Assembly: GCA_905250885.1 (NCBI GenBank)
Contig: CAJNOQ010000001.1
Coordinates: 62,001-126,000, forward strand
DNA length: 64,000 nt
Direction of reading: 5' to 3'
DNA from: Didymodactylos carnosus
Taxonomy: Eukaryota; Rotifera; Eurotatoria; Philodinida; Philodinidae
The translations under genes and the position numbers were made by a program. Positions 11,592-24,900 of this stretch are shown piece by piece (the first letter of the stretch is position 1; each line of letters opens with the position of its first letter). Below the pieces are notes generated by a model that did no database searches, was not told the DNA's origin, and was given only the letters and a program-made list of their open reading frames with translations.

Positions 11592-12329
11592 TTACGTTTT
11601 GTTTATATACAACAATAATAATAAATGGCCAAATCATCTTTTCATAATTTTCACATCTTTGAATGATAGACAAAAAGTTAAAATACAAAATGTCAAAAAT
11701 AAGATGCCATTTAAGAATAATTCAAGGGCGATCACCTTGTCTGATTTTGATTACTCTACTTATTATATTATTATCACAACAGGATAACAATATGGAATAT
11801 GAACTAACTTCCGATATCGTTGATCTTTTATTATTCCAGACAATCCAAATAGAAGAAAATAGAATATGTCATACTATACATATTGTACAGTATTTTCATT
11901 CTCTTTCTATTTGTTCACCTCTGCAACGAAGTAAATATTCACGAATAATCACATGTCATAGTTTCATATGAAAAAGAAAATAATAATCTGATGCAACTTC
12001 AGGAAATTCAATATTTATTCTCAAGCTCACAAATATATAATACAATAAAACAGTAGAGCATTATTTATTGAAATAATAAACTGTAAATAAATTTTGAATT
12101 AATCAAAGATGCTGATTGACAAAAAGTTCTATAAAATTTTTAACTGATCGACTAGAAGACCAGCAAAACACGTAAACAGATTCAAAATATTTTGTCTTCT
12201 TAAAACTATCTAAATTAGACTAGCTCAATCTTCAGAAACAGTTTTTATCATCTATTGTATACACAAAAAATCTCTGTAAATAAGAGAAATTTTGTTTATT
12301 TTTGTAATTTAATTTACTAATGGTTTGTA
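11592..12329. other. Spacer, nothing recognised
   Basis: Contains a plus-strand open frame at 11663-11971 (102 codons) with no recognisable domain, no neighbour exons and strong AT bias; I treat it as chance. Confidence 0.4.
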
Positions 12330-12375
12330 CACCCGCTGATGAAGATGGAGCTAGTCAATTAAAACGTTTAGAAAT
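12330..12375 (+). other. Degenerate hammerhead-like hairpin, possible Penelope-type element tail
   Basis: The sequence ACCCGCTGATGAAGATGG is followed about 10 bp later by AAAACGTTTAGAAATAAA. The order CTGATGA, stem, (G)AAA, CGT is the conserved core of hammerhead ribozymes found at the ends of Penelope-like retroelements, several of which are known in bdelloids. Here the second core box reads AAAA rather than GAAA and stem II pairs poorly, so any ribozyme would be dead. No reverse transcriptase frame was seen nearby. A chance match is possible. Confidence 0.3.
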
Positions 12376-12454
12376 AAATCTTCAAAGTCTATTACGAAGG
12401 AAAAATATTTATCTAACTTCGTATTGCTATCGATTTCTTTATTGTCGGTAAAAA

Positions 12455-12560
12455 GCCCAATGGACTCGGTCATTTTTTGAATAACTTTGTACAGAGAGTA
12501 GCTAGAGAGCGCCGATTTTCGCTGTTTGAAAGAGGAGACTTGGGAACATCTTTAAATAAG
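12455..12560. repeat. Diverged relative of the MITE arm at 25118
   Basis: This stretch aligns collinearly with the left arm of the intronic MITE at 25118-25680. Both contain TCATTTTTTGAATAACTT, then matching spacing to a GAACATCTTT block about 85 bp further on, with mismatches between. No opposite arm was found downstream, so it is either a solo arm or a member whose other end has decayed. Confidence 0.5.
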
Positions 12561-14594
12561 AAAAAATTACCTTAGAAGGCTTTTAGCTGAAGTAGGTTTT
12601 CTACATGATCTTTGGAAAACCAGGTCGTAGTCTAAAAAGATGAAATACAAATCTACTGTTTTTGTTTCATAACAGTAGATTCTCATCTGTCGACTTTTTC
12701 ATTTTTCACCGTTCAGGCGTGGCATGGGGTTTTTTAGAAGCTTCAAGATTGGTTTTCGATGGTTTTTGATAACCTCAAAAATGAGTGGAAGCATAGATTA
12801 TGGATCATGCTGAATCTTGTAAAAGCCTATACTACGCTAAAATAATCCATGTCAGGCTATTTTCACTGAAAATTAAAAAAATGCTAATTTAGTCAAAAAA
12901 GATCGATCCAGACTTTTCTAGAATGTCAAGATTCACTCCTCTGTTTTATCTGTACAATCTGATTCTGTTCATGAGAGAGTAAAAAAAGTAAAAAGAATGT
13001 GTTCACTTACTTCAAAAGCTTTCTAGAAAACCTTTCAAAAACCAGAGGACTTTCTGTTAATTTTTAAAACTTTTATTGAACTACAGAGTACGGTACAGAT
13101 GAAATAGTCTTGACATCGTGCAAATACGAGTACGGTCTCTTTTATATTATTTGGAAATCATCCTTAAATATGTCACGTTTGACTGGTTTAGTTTACCATC
13201 TCGAGTGGAAGAGCAGAAATAAGAGTTTATAATTTAAAAAATAAAATTTGTTAGAATAGTTTCAAGAAAATGTCGGTTATATCTTGTTTTTGATCTATCA
13301 AACATTTTTTCAGGTTTTGAATCTTCTTTGTCTTGAATTCACTCGATACTTTCTATATAAAACATATTATTTGTACAATTTTATTATAGCATTAGTTTTT
13401 TTTGCGATTCTTTCTAATATTGCTAAACATGTTGAGTTATTTTGTTCTTTTTTCAAAAAACATAGATTCAGCTCATCGAATATCTAACTTCAATATGTCT
13501 AATACTTTTAATTGAATCTAAAGAAAGAAATGGGAGTACTTGGATGAATATCATAGGGAAGAATGAACGATGATGAATGGTTGTTGAAGGTGTTCTTTCA
13601 AATTTCTTTTTGTCAAAAATTGAAACATTTTCATTTCTTTTAAACAAAACATGCACGCACAAAAAGCCTACGATTATAAGAAAAAAAATGCGCTATAGTA
13701 TGGAAAGACGGCAAAATTAAGTTATGGAAGTGTCATCGTAACCAGAAAAAATCTTTCACGAACAAATAACAATAAAAGCAATGGACGGAGTATAACATAT
13801 ATATTGTTGTTTAAGCATGTAAGTGAAGAATAACTTGTGAATGTAAGCTGTGAGAATTCGTGTATAAAAAGCTCTTTTAAAGAACTTAATATAAATACAA
13901 CATGTATCCAATCAACAAAAGTGTCAAAAGACAATTAATTAGTCTGAAAATAATTTACATATGTAAATAAAAAAATATGACAATTAATTTCTCAATCAGA
14001 AAAAGACGTTCATATGATCGCAGATGGAAGCGTTATGTTTATCACCAAAAATATCAGGTTTTATTCTTGAGCTAAATAAATCACTAATGTTAATCACGTG
14101 TTTATTTTGTAGCAGCAGGAGTGGTTACGCTTTGAGCTGATGGTCGAACTCTAGAAATGAATGAAGTGGGTTAAATTTAAAGTCATTTTAGTTTTATTTA
14201 AATAATAGGTTAATAATTCTATAAGAAGAGCGTCATCAAACAGTAAAGTAAAACATCACAGACATGAGATAAAACTGAGTTTTTTATTTTCCAGTAATCG
14301 AAATATTAGTGTTAAGTCTATGCTTTTCGCGTACTTCAAAGGTACACTATACCGTACAGATAGCCGTAAGACAGGCTATATCTTCTTCTTTATGCACTAA
14401 TGCGTGTGGAATCACTCACCTAATATTTAGTCACTACAGTGTGACGTAGGACATGGTTTACTGGCTTGCTAGAATGGTTATTAAGTGTGTATGGAGAGCT
14501 TAAGGAATTAGGTAGAAAAACTCGCCGACGGCAATGGTAGCCGCAAAGCGTTTTTATTCTGTCTTTGCTGTCATCACTGTTTACATTATGCATC
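12561..14594. other. Intergenic, 3' flank of the FN3 gene, no gene recognised
   Basis: Two kilobases with only short frames in both strands. A small perfect hairpin (stem TCTACTGTT) lies near 12650-12680. No tRNA, rRNA or paired transposon ends were recognised. Confidence 0.4.
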
Positions 14595-17500
14595 TCATGA
14601 TACTAAATCTGTCACAACGAGAACTGTTTTGATATTCCCCATGTGAACATTTGTGTTTGATCTAGAATGAAGCATCTGGACGCATCGAAACATATCTGGT
14701 TGAAAAAGTTTCATTTCAGATGCTTCATCCCAGATGCGTCCAAATGCATCTGCCAGCAATGCTAAATGCATTCGAGGCATGAAATTTTTACATCGGTCAT
14801 CGCTAAAGAGGAGTTCTGTATCGAAAACCACGTACCGTTTATGTTTTTTCATAAAGCATTTGGCTGTATCATATGATGAACGACGATGTCGCATAGAGCT
14901 CGGTCTGCCGATTAATACCGATAGTGGTCTCGCACGAACACAATATTGAGAACTTTGTATTTCAAGCCATATACGATATTTTCCATTGGGTAAATCATGA
15001 ATTTGTACTTGACGGGTTGAAGCATCCAGATCACCGTGCATTCGAATTTCATGAGTGGCTGCATTTTCAGAAAACACCTAATAAACAGAACAATGCTATA
15101 GTCTAAGTATAGAAGAGGGCAGACATAAACTATTGGAAAATCGTTCAGTCATACTGTGGAGCTAGTTTAGAGATAATCTAGCTAAAATAAACACAGACTG
15201 CAGCGATTCATCAGAAAATTTTTGCAGAGGGAATAATCTTTACAGTCTAAGTACTTTTCATTTCTTTCCTACCTTAAAAGCAACTAAATTGTCATTTTCT
15301 TCTAATTTTGGATCATCCCAGACCATTATCACTGGGCCCCCCTGACCATCATCTATTCGTCGCATGACTCCTGGTCTTATTCCGGGCCATGTAAACTCTA
15401 AACTTCGTGACATTGGACTTGTAATAGTTTTATCGTTGCTTAATGCTTGTACATGAACTGTATAGGTTTCACACGGCGTACCATTTGATAACGTGTAAGT
15501 TAATTGATCGTGTGAAAGTATAGCCGCTAATCGATTATTAATAAATATTTTATAGCCAACCACTGCCAGGTCACCGTAACTGGTAGCCGGTTTCCATTCG
15601 ATTGTAACATGATCACTTGCTCGGTCACTAGATAAATTTAATTCACGTTCGGGACATTGAGAATAATTATACACACGCAACTACAGAAATTTACTTACCG
15701 AATAGTTACCCAAGGAGCATTTGGTGGTGCCGACATTTGAATTGTTGTTTTATCTGACGTATAGAGAACACCACCATTTTTATCAACAGCCATTACCATA
15801 ATCCCATAAGTAAAGCCAGGTCTTAAATCTTTCAAGACCTATAACAGATATTCAAAATAAAATATTCAAATAAATCAAAATTTGACGCTTACTGTGTGTC
15901 GATGTCGTTTTGACACTTTAATTGCCTGTACATCACCATTATTCAAACATGTATATTGTATGTAGTATGCTTGAACAACTTTTGATGATAGAAATGATGA
16001 CCAATCAATATGTAACTTTTCCTCATTGATTGAATCAATTTGTACGGGAATAATGCGTGCAATTGTTTTATCAAATCCACCGTTATCATCATTATCATAA
16101 TAAACCGTTGGCATTAAATTTGTTGTAGGTGTGGTAATAACAGAGAGAGTTCGAGACAGAGCAGATAAAGCTCGTTCTGGATTATCTGTCACGGCACATA
16201 CATTAACTTGGTATGTACGGTTGATACGTGATGGAATTTCAGCTCGTCTTAGATTAACTTCAATGATGTCACCCACTTTTTTTCCTTCGATAAACAATTG
16301 GAACCCAATAACCGGTATACCATACGATTTTGGCTCTGACCATTCAATAATGAAGTTATTATCAGTTGTTTTTACTAACCATAACTTTGGTGAATCTGGT
16401 GCTCCTGGAATAGGCATTGTTAATTGATCATATTGTTTTCGTGTGCCATCATTCATAACAATAATCAAATCAATACTATAGAAATGTTTTTCATCACACG
16501 AATCTAATACATGTTCTTTTTCAGTGCTACCTAATGTTAATTGCTGAGTGCGTAAATCCTTTGATGAACGCCATTGTAAAATAAAATGTGATATATTTTT
16601 TGTATCTGTGACACTCCATCGTATATGTATTTTTCCCAATGGTTTTATCTCATTTTTTTCTTCACTAGTATTCTCATTGGTAACATAATGATGAAATTCA
16701 AAACTGGCATGTACGGATTTTAAAACATCTTATGAAAAAGAAAAAGATATGAACGTTGAGTAGGCAAAATATTGAAAATTTACCTTTTTCACTTAATACA
16801 CGAACTCGAAGTTTTTTGGATGGTGTTTCATCTGCTTCATTATCAGTTGCACTATTATTTTTCGATGATAACTAAAAGAAAAACAAAAGTCAATATAATT
16901 ATTTTATCGCTTTAATCCTTTAGGCTAAAACAATATCATTTTTTATTCTTTGGATTTTTCAAAATGATTATCGCTCTCTCATCTCTATAGAGAGCACTTA
17001 TAAGGCACGAACAACTGTAAATTCAAACTAATAATTCAGCAGCCTTACTCCTATACGAGAGGAGCAGACTTGCCAGCCTATCAAGTCGTATTTCAAATCT
17101 AACCTAATTGAAAGGAAATGAAACTTCCTTTCAACTCTTTTATTCGTATATGTATGCTCTATGGCAGAATAAAATGGTGATTAAGTAAAGTGCGGAATAT
17201 CGACAGAACTCAACAATTTTTTTCCTAAAGAATCCTATCGGTGTATCATCTATCTCACAAGATATGCCTGAATTTCGACAGGATTTTATCAGAATGGAAA
17301 ATTGTTGTAATATCAATTATGAACGAATTACTTTGTCATTTAGATATTCTGTTTGTAGTGTAGTTTTGGCATATAATTGAATTTTATATTCCTCATTTGG
17401 TAGGCATTCTGTCAGCGTACATTGATATTGATCATCATCGAGTGCACGCTTTTCTTCTCCATTGACATCAACTCGGTATCCTAATAAACGACGATGTAAT

Positions 17501-20500
17501 TTAACTTGTTCATTTATCTTTTCTGGATGATCGATAATAGTAAACATATTCGGTTTATTCCATGTTAAATCAATTGTTTTCGTACTGTAACCCGTTAAAT
17601 ATAGTTCGGGTTTTTCACACATAGCTGGTGTTCGAAAATGGAGCGTGCTGGATTCGCTTGTTGAATATCGTACTTCTTTTCTTCCACTGTCATTATTGTC
17701 ATCCGATTCCAAATTAACTTTTATACTAAATATTGAGTCTAGATTTACCGTATAAAAACCTGAAGGTAATACTCCACTAATGACGGCTGATGTAGTTAAT
17801 GGATCGACATCTAAGGTGTGTTCATCACTGTTTTCTAGCATCCATCGAACGCACTGGCCCACAAGGCGTGTTGAACCGTAAGCTTTCGGTAAAGTCCAGT
17901 CTATCTGTATTGAATCGGCATTACGAATCTTAAATTGTAAATTTGTTGCTGGTTCAGCACCACCTGTTGTCAAATTTAAACTCTTATTTGGTAACCATTT
18001 GTCCGATTTTAATTTTTTTGATAATTGTGATATATCTCGAATTTTATTTTCAAATAGATACTCATCTGTTACGGCTGTCACTGTTACTTTATATGAAGTA
18101 CGTTCAGCTAAATTTGGTAAAATAACTTCAGTTGAATCCGGTGTCAATTCAAGTGTCAAATGTCGATTATCTTGTGATGTTTCATCAACAACGATACAAT
18201 CCATTCGAAGAGCTAAAAAAATACAAAGAAGAGATAGTAAAATGTTTTTTAATGTGATCTTTTTTTCTCTTACCAACGATTTCGGCGTTATGTTCTAAAA
18301 ATGGATCCCAAGAAATGCGAGCTGCATTGTTTGTACAGGCAATGACTTGAAAAGAAGTTGGAGGATCTGGTGGAGAACCGGTATGAAACGTTATTGGATC
18401 TGATGAGGTGACAACAACATATTGATCTACAAAAGAAAAGTGTACAGCAATAGAGACTGATTATGCAATTTAAATCAAATTCTGTACCATTTGTTGTATT
18501 ATGACGACGTCTTTTCCAACCTTCTAAAAGAATTTTGTATCCAGTTGATGATTTGAGTTCATTTAATTCTTTTGATTTTACATCTTCTGAAACCATAATT
18601 CGATTTATAAATACTTTATACTTGTAACTTAAAAGGCACTTACTAGACACTTGTAACATGGTTGCTTCATTGCGAGTTTCATTTTGTAGCCAATAATACA
18701 ATTTATAGTGATCTGGTATTACATTACTACTTAATGAACTGCTTACTAATGGAAAACCAAAAGCCGTCAAAAATGTTAATAGATGAATAGAGTATATTAT
18801 TTACTTACACGGCGTCCAACATACAACAGCTCCGTGTCCCGTTATATTTTCAATCCAAATTTTTTTCGGAATTTCAACTAAATCTGTGTATTCAATATCC
18901 AATTTCGGTCCGACTGAAAAATGTCTCTCTGGATCATATTCTTAAAATAAATATATAATTTATTCCTCAGATTTAGATTCTAAACTAAGAAACAGTTCGA
19001 GCTCATACCTTCTCCAATTCGAAAAGCATTTCCGCTTGGATGATCAGTCAACGGTACAACCTGTAAAGAATAACGATTACCGACTTCTAAATCTGTTATA
19101 GATGCGCGATTTTTTTCTATCGGTAATTGTTTGCCAATAGCTTTGCCGTTTTTCAGTATTTGATAGCCCTATAAATAAATACACAATTAATGTAGAATGA
19201 TGATTAATATGTAATCAATTGCAGATTACTGTTAATTTAGCGTCACCATATTCAACAGGCGTATCCCAGACAATATCGACGCCATTAGGAGACATTCTTT
19301 CCAATCGTGGTGGAGGAATTTTAGGTGGAGCTGAACATTTCAGTGACAATTCATTTGATGGTAGACTCTCTATTTGACATTGATATACATAACCATCTAA
19401 CTTTTTGTGACCAATAACAGCCTATAAAAATTGAGAATGAAATTTTTTTTACAGTGAATAAATTCGAATAATTATACCTTTATATAAACCGAATATGTTT
19501 GATCAGGTTTTAAATCGTTGATTTCATATTTGAATGATGTACGTCCATTTGTTGGTAGTTCTTCTCGTTCTTTACCATCAAGAAAAATTCTGTTAAATGG
19601 AAATAGATATTCGTAGACTATAACACACAGAAGAGTACTGAGTGTGTACGTACTTATATGAAACTATATCATCATTTTCTGTTTGTACTGTTTGCCATTT
19701 GATAGCAATACCAAACGGCTTTGTTGACTGTTGAGCGGTTATTTTAGCCTGTGAAGGTTTCTTTGGACAAAAGATGCGTACGGGTTCAGATATTTTTTCA
19801 TCAACCCAATCCGGATGCGATGTAACAGATACTTGAATTTCATTCGTACTACCTATTAAAAGAGTAAATAAACGTTTATATCTTATGCCATATAGAAGTA
19901 AATATGACGTACCAGGTGATATATTGCTAAATTCATATTCATGTTGAGTTGGTGCCAAAATTTCAGCGGGTTTTCCATTAACAATTAAACGATAACCTTT
20001 AATTAATGATTCATCAACCGATTGATCTATAGACCATACAACAGAAGCCTAAAATACAGGAAAGATAATTATTGATGAAAGTCATGACAGATAATTTATC
20101 TGTAACTTGCACTTTGATTTCCAACTCGAGCAACTTTAAGTAATGGACGAATAAGTAGTTCAGCCAATGGATTATATCGTGATGTACTCAATTCAGCTGA
20201 TGTTGATGACGCATATTTTATATCAGTAACTCCATGCATATGAAAAAAACCACGAACAAATACCCTAAATATGTATATGAAATACTTTTACTATAATTTT
20301 AAACTGTTTTTACTATTAAGACTTACGTATAATCAATTCGTTCCGAGATACCCTCGATTTCTAGAGGAGGTTTGCTGATATACCACACATGTTCAGTTAT
20401 TCCATTATTTTCGAAACTATATTTTTCAAAAAAAAAAATTATAAGTAGATTTTTTGAGTTTTATCAAATAGATGACTTTTTTTGCATACCTTTCATCACT

Positions 20501-21354
20501 TTTCATTTTTTCTGGAAAATCCATTCCACGCACATGCAATTCATACATGGCTATATAGGCATCTTGCGGAAGTGGACGATCTAAATACCAGTTGGTTCTT
20601 ATCGCTGATGAACTAATGGTTTGTAAACTTAATTTTGGTATTGGAATATCTTGTTGTGGCAAAGCATTCTACATAAATTAGCTGTTATGTTAATAAATAT
20701 TGTTAAATAAAATTATATTACCTACCTGTATTGGAATAAATGAAGAAGTTTTCTTTTGTTTACTATCCTTTACTTCGCGTGGTCCATCGATTTTCTAAAA
20801 AATTAACAGAATTTTATATTATCCTTTTTGAAAGAAACTTTTTAGTACTTTACATACAAGAACATTTGTTTTCAAAGTATCTTGTGTCTCATCTTTTGGT
20901 ACAACGGCAACATAACAGTCATGTTTTCCAGGTTCAAGATTAACTTGAAATTTCGTTTCATCATATGGTGAAATTCGAGGACCATATTCTTTGTTATCAA
21001 CCATAATCTAAATATCATAAAAATATTACAAATGATAGCTGATTATTTAGCTATTGGAAACACACTCGATAATATTCAATAGAATCTTGTGCTGATTGTA
21101 TTTTTTTTGTCCAATATAATGTAATCCCATTATGATTACGTTTGAATGATATAGTTGGTACAATATGTCGAAGAATATTGTTCTATAATGGAGATGGCTC
21201 TAACCAACTGTATTTATGTTATATGAATAAATTTTATACTTACAATGGGTAAACTTTTAATTGTTCGTTTTGCTTCTCTTCTGAATGGAAAACGTTCCAA
21301 ATTAATGACTGAAATATAATGTAGACTTTTATTATCAACAGTTATATTTGTCAT
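14595..21354 (-). CDS. Long tandem fibronectin type III protein
   Basis: More than twenty short exons encode roughly 1,500-1,650 aa built mainly of fibronectin-III-like beta-sandwich repeats. Recurrent cores have the form W-x-x-P-x-x-Y-G-x-x-x-x-x-G-Y, seen in WDTPVEYGDAKLT, WTLPKAYGSTRLVGQ, WSEPKSYGIPVIGFQ and WKPATSYGDLAVVGYK, each followed by a Y-x-V-x-V strand. No signal peptide or membrane segment is evident, so it may be an intracellular scaffold or a continuation of the upstream lipid-anchored protein. The candidate start at 21354 (MTNITVDNKSLHY) is the first in-frame ATG, but a good splice acceptor (ATTTCAG) lies inside that stretch and its phase fits an exon of the neighbouring gene. 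The C-terminus (14595-15076) is not FN3-like and has conserved-looking PRMHLALLADAFGRIWDE. One intron (16872-17331, 460 bp) is unusually long. Stop TGA/TAA-type at 14595. Orthology not identified. Confidence 0.7.
16872..17331 (-). other. Enlarged 460-bp intron of the FN3 gene
   Basis: Bounded by a TTTTAG acceptor at the low-coordinate end and a GTAATTCG donor at the high-coordinate end, while most other introns of this gene are 50-80 bp. It contains short palindromes such as GCTCTCTC...GAGAGC, but no clear terminal inverted repeats, so an inserted element is suspected rather than shown. Confidence 0.45.
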
Positions 21355-21909
21355 ACTGACGTGGAATCAAATAAAGCAGTGTTTTTATAACACAAAAATA
21401 TTCTGTTTAGTTCTCTTTCGAAGTTTTAAAAATTATGATAATCATACAGATGAAACTTATTAGATATTCAGAAACTGAAAATGCATAAAAATGACATAAA
21501 ACATACGTTTTCACACGTCGAAAATACTTCTTTTTTCGTCTGAAACACTCCCAGTTCATTTGAACAGCTATCCAACATATTCTATTTTAAGTTTTTATTT
21601 TATCTACGAACGCATGCAAAAACATGAAAAATGTTTTTTATCATTAATATGAGCATGAAGACATTAACATGAAACTAAATAGCACACTAAAGGTGAAGAA
21701 AGCCAAACCAGATGTATAAAAGTAGTGAAAAACAGTAGAAAGCACCTGTGTTGCAATATTAAAACTACATCATTGTTTAAGTGAGACATCATTGTTTAAG
21801 TGAGATTAACGTCGACTATTATTCTCTATAATTATGGTTTAAAGTTCCAATAATTACATATTCTAGTTCAAAAGTTAGACATTTTGTTATGTAAAAAATT
21901 GATAAGATG
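21355..21909. other. 555-bp spacer, or intron, between the two FN3-locus parts
   Basis: Lies between the stop codon of the upstream gene and the candidate start of the downstream gene. No open frame of note. It includes a short direct repeat of the unit CATTGTTTAAGTGAGA (about 21771-21806). It may hold a promoter for the downstream gene, or be part of a longer intron if the two genes are one locus. Confidence 0.45.
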
Positions 21910-24900
21910 TTATGCTGCATCATTAAAATAATCATCAACATTTGTTTCAACAGTTGAATGATGTTGAGGTATAGGAGGACGTTTATCAGTGAAAGGATCT
22001 TCTCGTGTTGTATCATCTTTATTATGCTGTTTTAGTCTCTTTGTATATTCATTATTCGACGCTGTTTGTGATTCACGTCGTTGATTTGAAAATGAAAATC
22101 TTTGTTGATTATGTACTGGTTTAGAATAACTTAATGGTTCAGTTTGTTCTAAATCTTTTTTTACCGGAGAATATTGTCGATGATCTTGTTGATTATGTTT
22201 TAATTTATTGGATGAATGTTTGTAGTGTTCAACACCGGGAAATGATTCATGCGGTAGACATCTACACTTAGATGAGTAAACATTTTTTGTTTCATTGGAT
22301 TTATCAGACATAGTTATTTCCGTATAATTATTTCTATGACTATTCTTTCGTTCAATAATGGCGGTTGTTAATTTTTCAAATAAAATTTTAGCTCGATCTT
22401 TTGTTTGTTCTGAAAATGTTTCCATCTTTTTATTATCATTATTAGTATTTTGTGATGTGGAAGGATTAACAATGTTACTACTACTAATACTAATATTATT
22501 TTGATGAATAATATTTGTGCTTGGCGGATAAGAGACTGCAGTAATTCGATTTTCTTGTTTTGAGGCAGGTGATAGTAAATCGCACCTGTCTAAAAAAATG
22601 AACAGAGACAAAAAATTAATCTCAAAAGAAAAACTGTAAGTAGCCTAAAAACTACAGCTAATTTGTTTTTGATTTTAAGATTATTAGGTATAATACGCAG
22701 ATTACTGCAGCCTTTTATGTCAGCACAAGCATTATTGTCAAATTTTCCAAATTATATGATAAAATAATTATTTAGAGAAGCAAAATTTAAAAGACAAACA
22801 CATGGAAGACAAATTAGATAAGCAACAAAAACATACGGTAGTTATTTAACATTATTATCTCTTTTAAATAATAGTATTACTTACTTTCTAAATGCATATC
22901 CGGCGGTGGTTTTTCTGCATTAACACTAATATATGCAAAATAACGATCTGTTATTTGTTCTCTCAATGACATCTCTAATGGAGGATTTACTGTAATGATA
23001 TTTGATTTCAAAATTTGGTTACTATCTACGTTAAAACAATAATAATAACAACAACAACAATAGTAATATTTTTTCTCACATTGATTTCAGCACTATTTAC
23101 CTCTAATTTTCGCCTCAACATGTAATATATATTTCTTTTTTTGACCTGCTCCAAGAAATTGTATTCCAAAAAAATCATTAAAATCTTTTTCAACAAGCTA
23201 TAATCAATATTTTATACATCATACAGTGACCATTCATCATAAAAGTTTTTTTCTTACTTGTTTTGTAGCAATATCATCTACATAAACTGTATATTCACTT
23301 GCATGATCACCAATATGGGCCCACATTAAAAATATTGTACTCGGTTGATCAGACACAGCTATGAAAACAAAAAGAATTTAGATTCATTCCTCTTGAATAT
23401 CTTCCTATCGTAGAGTTTTCTAACAACTAATAATGGTAACCGGCGCTCTTATACGTAAGTCCTCAACAAATATCCATTACTAAATTCCTTATATGAATTG
23501 AAACTTATACAAAACTTTTTATTTTTAAGTTCATTTATTGGCAAATCGATATAAATATAAGTAAATCAGTTTCGCGTTTCTCTTATAATATTCAAAATTG
23601 AAACTAAACATAGCTACAATATTACCTAAACTGATTAACGGAGCTCCACCATTGATTTCTCTTTTAATTTCAAATCCCTTTAAAAATAAATAAAAATTTT
23701 ACAGTATATGATCAAACATTTCTTTTTGTAGAAAAACGTACGCGTTTATTGGATACAATCGGTTGCTCATTCGCTAATTCACCTTTTGGATATGCAACAA
23801 TGTGAATTTCGTATTGTTCACCTCCTGCAAATCCCTCAGCAGAGAAATTTAATTCATGTGGATTCAAATCAATTTTCTGGGCCACATCGTCCACATAAAG
23901 CTAAAGAAATTCATTGAAATGGATTCGAAAAATATATATCAAAACATACTTCATAATGATCAATTAAATCACACACTTCTGGTTCAATATGAATTTCTCC
24001 ATAGACTTTATTTGGCAATGCTAACGAAGCTGTTAAACTTATTTTACAATTATTCCATATTGTTTTTGCATGCTACAAATAGAAAATAAATTTCTCTATC
24101 AAAATCTCTGAAACAATAGTGAAATACGCACATTAAGTTGTTCATTTTCCATCACAAATGTAGGACTAAAATGTTGAAGATATATAAATCAAAATATATT
24201 TTCATTTATTTTTTTTTAATTACCTTGTTGTCATTACGGTACTAGCTAATTTTTGGTCTTCAATTGCATAAGCTCTAATAATATGTAGCCCACCCTCTTC
24301 TAATAAAATATGTGTAGCATTGTTGTACATCTAAAATGCAGAAATAATAGTAAACAAAAAATTTGTGTTTACTGAACTAGTATTTTATACCATAACGTTA
24401 TTATTTTGTATTGTTGGAATGGAACCATTGAGCGTATAATATATTGTTGCGCTACGATTTGGACATTCTAATCGAACTTCATCACCATGTTGGCTAGCAC
24501 CCGGAAGTTCTCCAACAACCTTTGGTTCTTGCAAACGTTTTTCTGAAGAAAAAAACAAATCATTTGTTCATATACATTTTTGGCTAAAAAATATTCATTA
24601 TACTTACTGTAGTTCTTAATAGCACTCTCCGAATATACAAAAACTGTTGCTGATTCTTGAAATTTATTTGATTTTATCTGATATGTGCCACAGTCATGAA
24701 ATGTGTATAAATAATTTATTTGAAATTCGTCAAAAGATCGATCAGGCAGTTTGCGCTAGAAAAACGAAATAAAAATAAAATTAAACAAATCAAAACGACA
24801 AACGTTTTATCTGTATCACATTAATTTGATTGTGTATGTCGTCAATCGGCTGTACTTGAATGTCATGTGGTGCCGTATTCCATAACCATGCAACAGTTTC

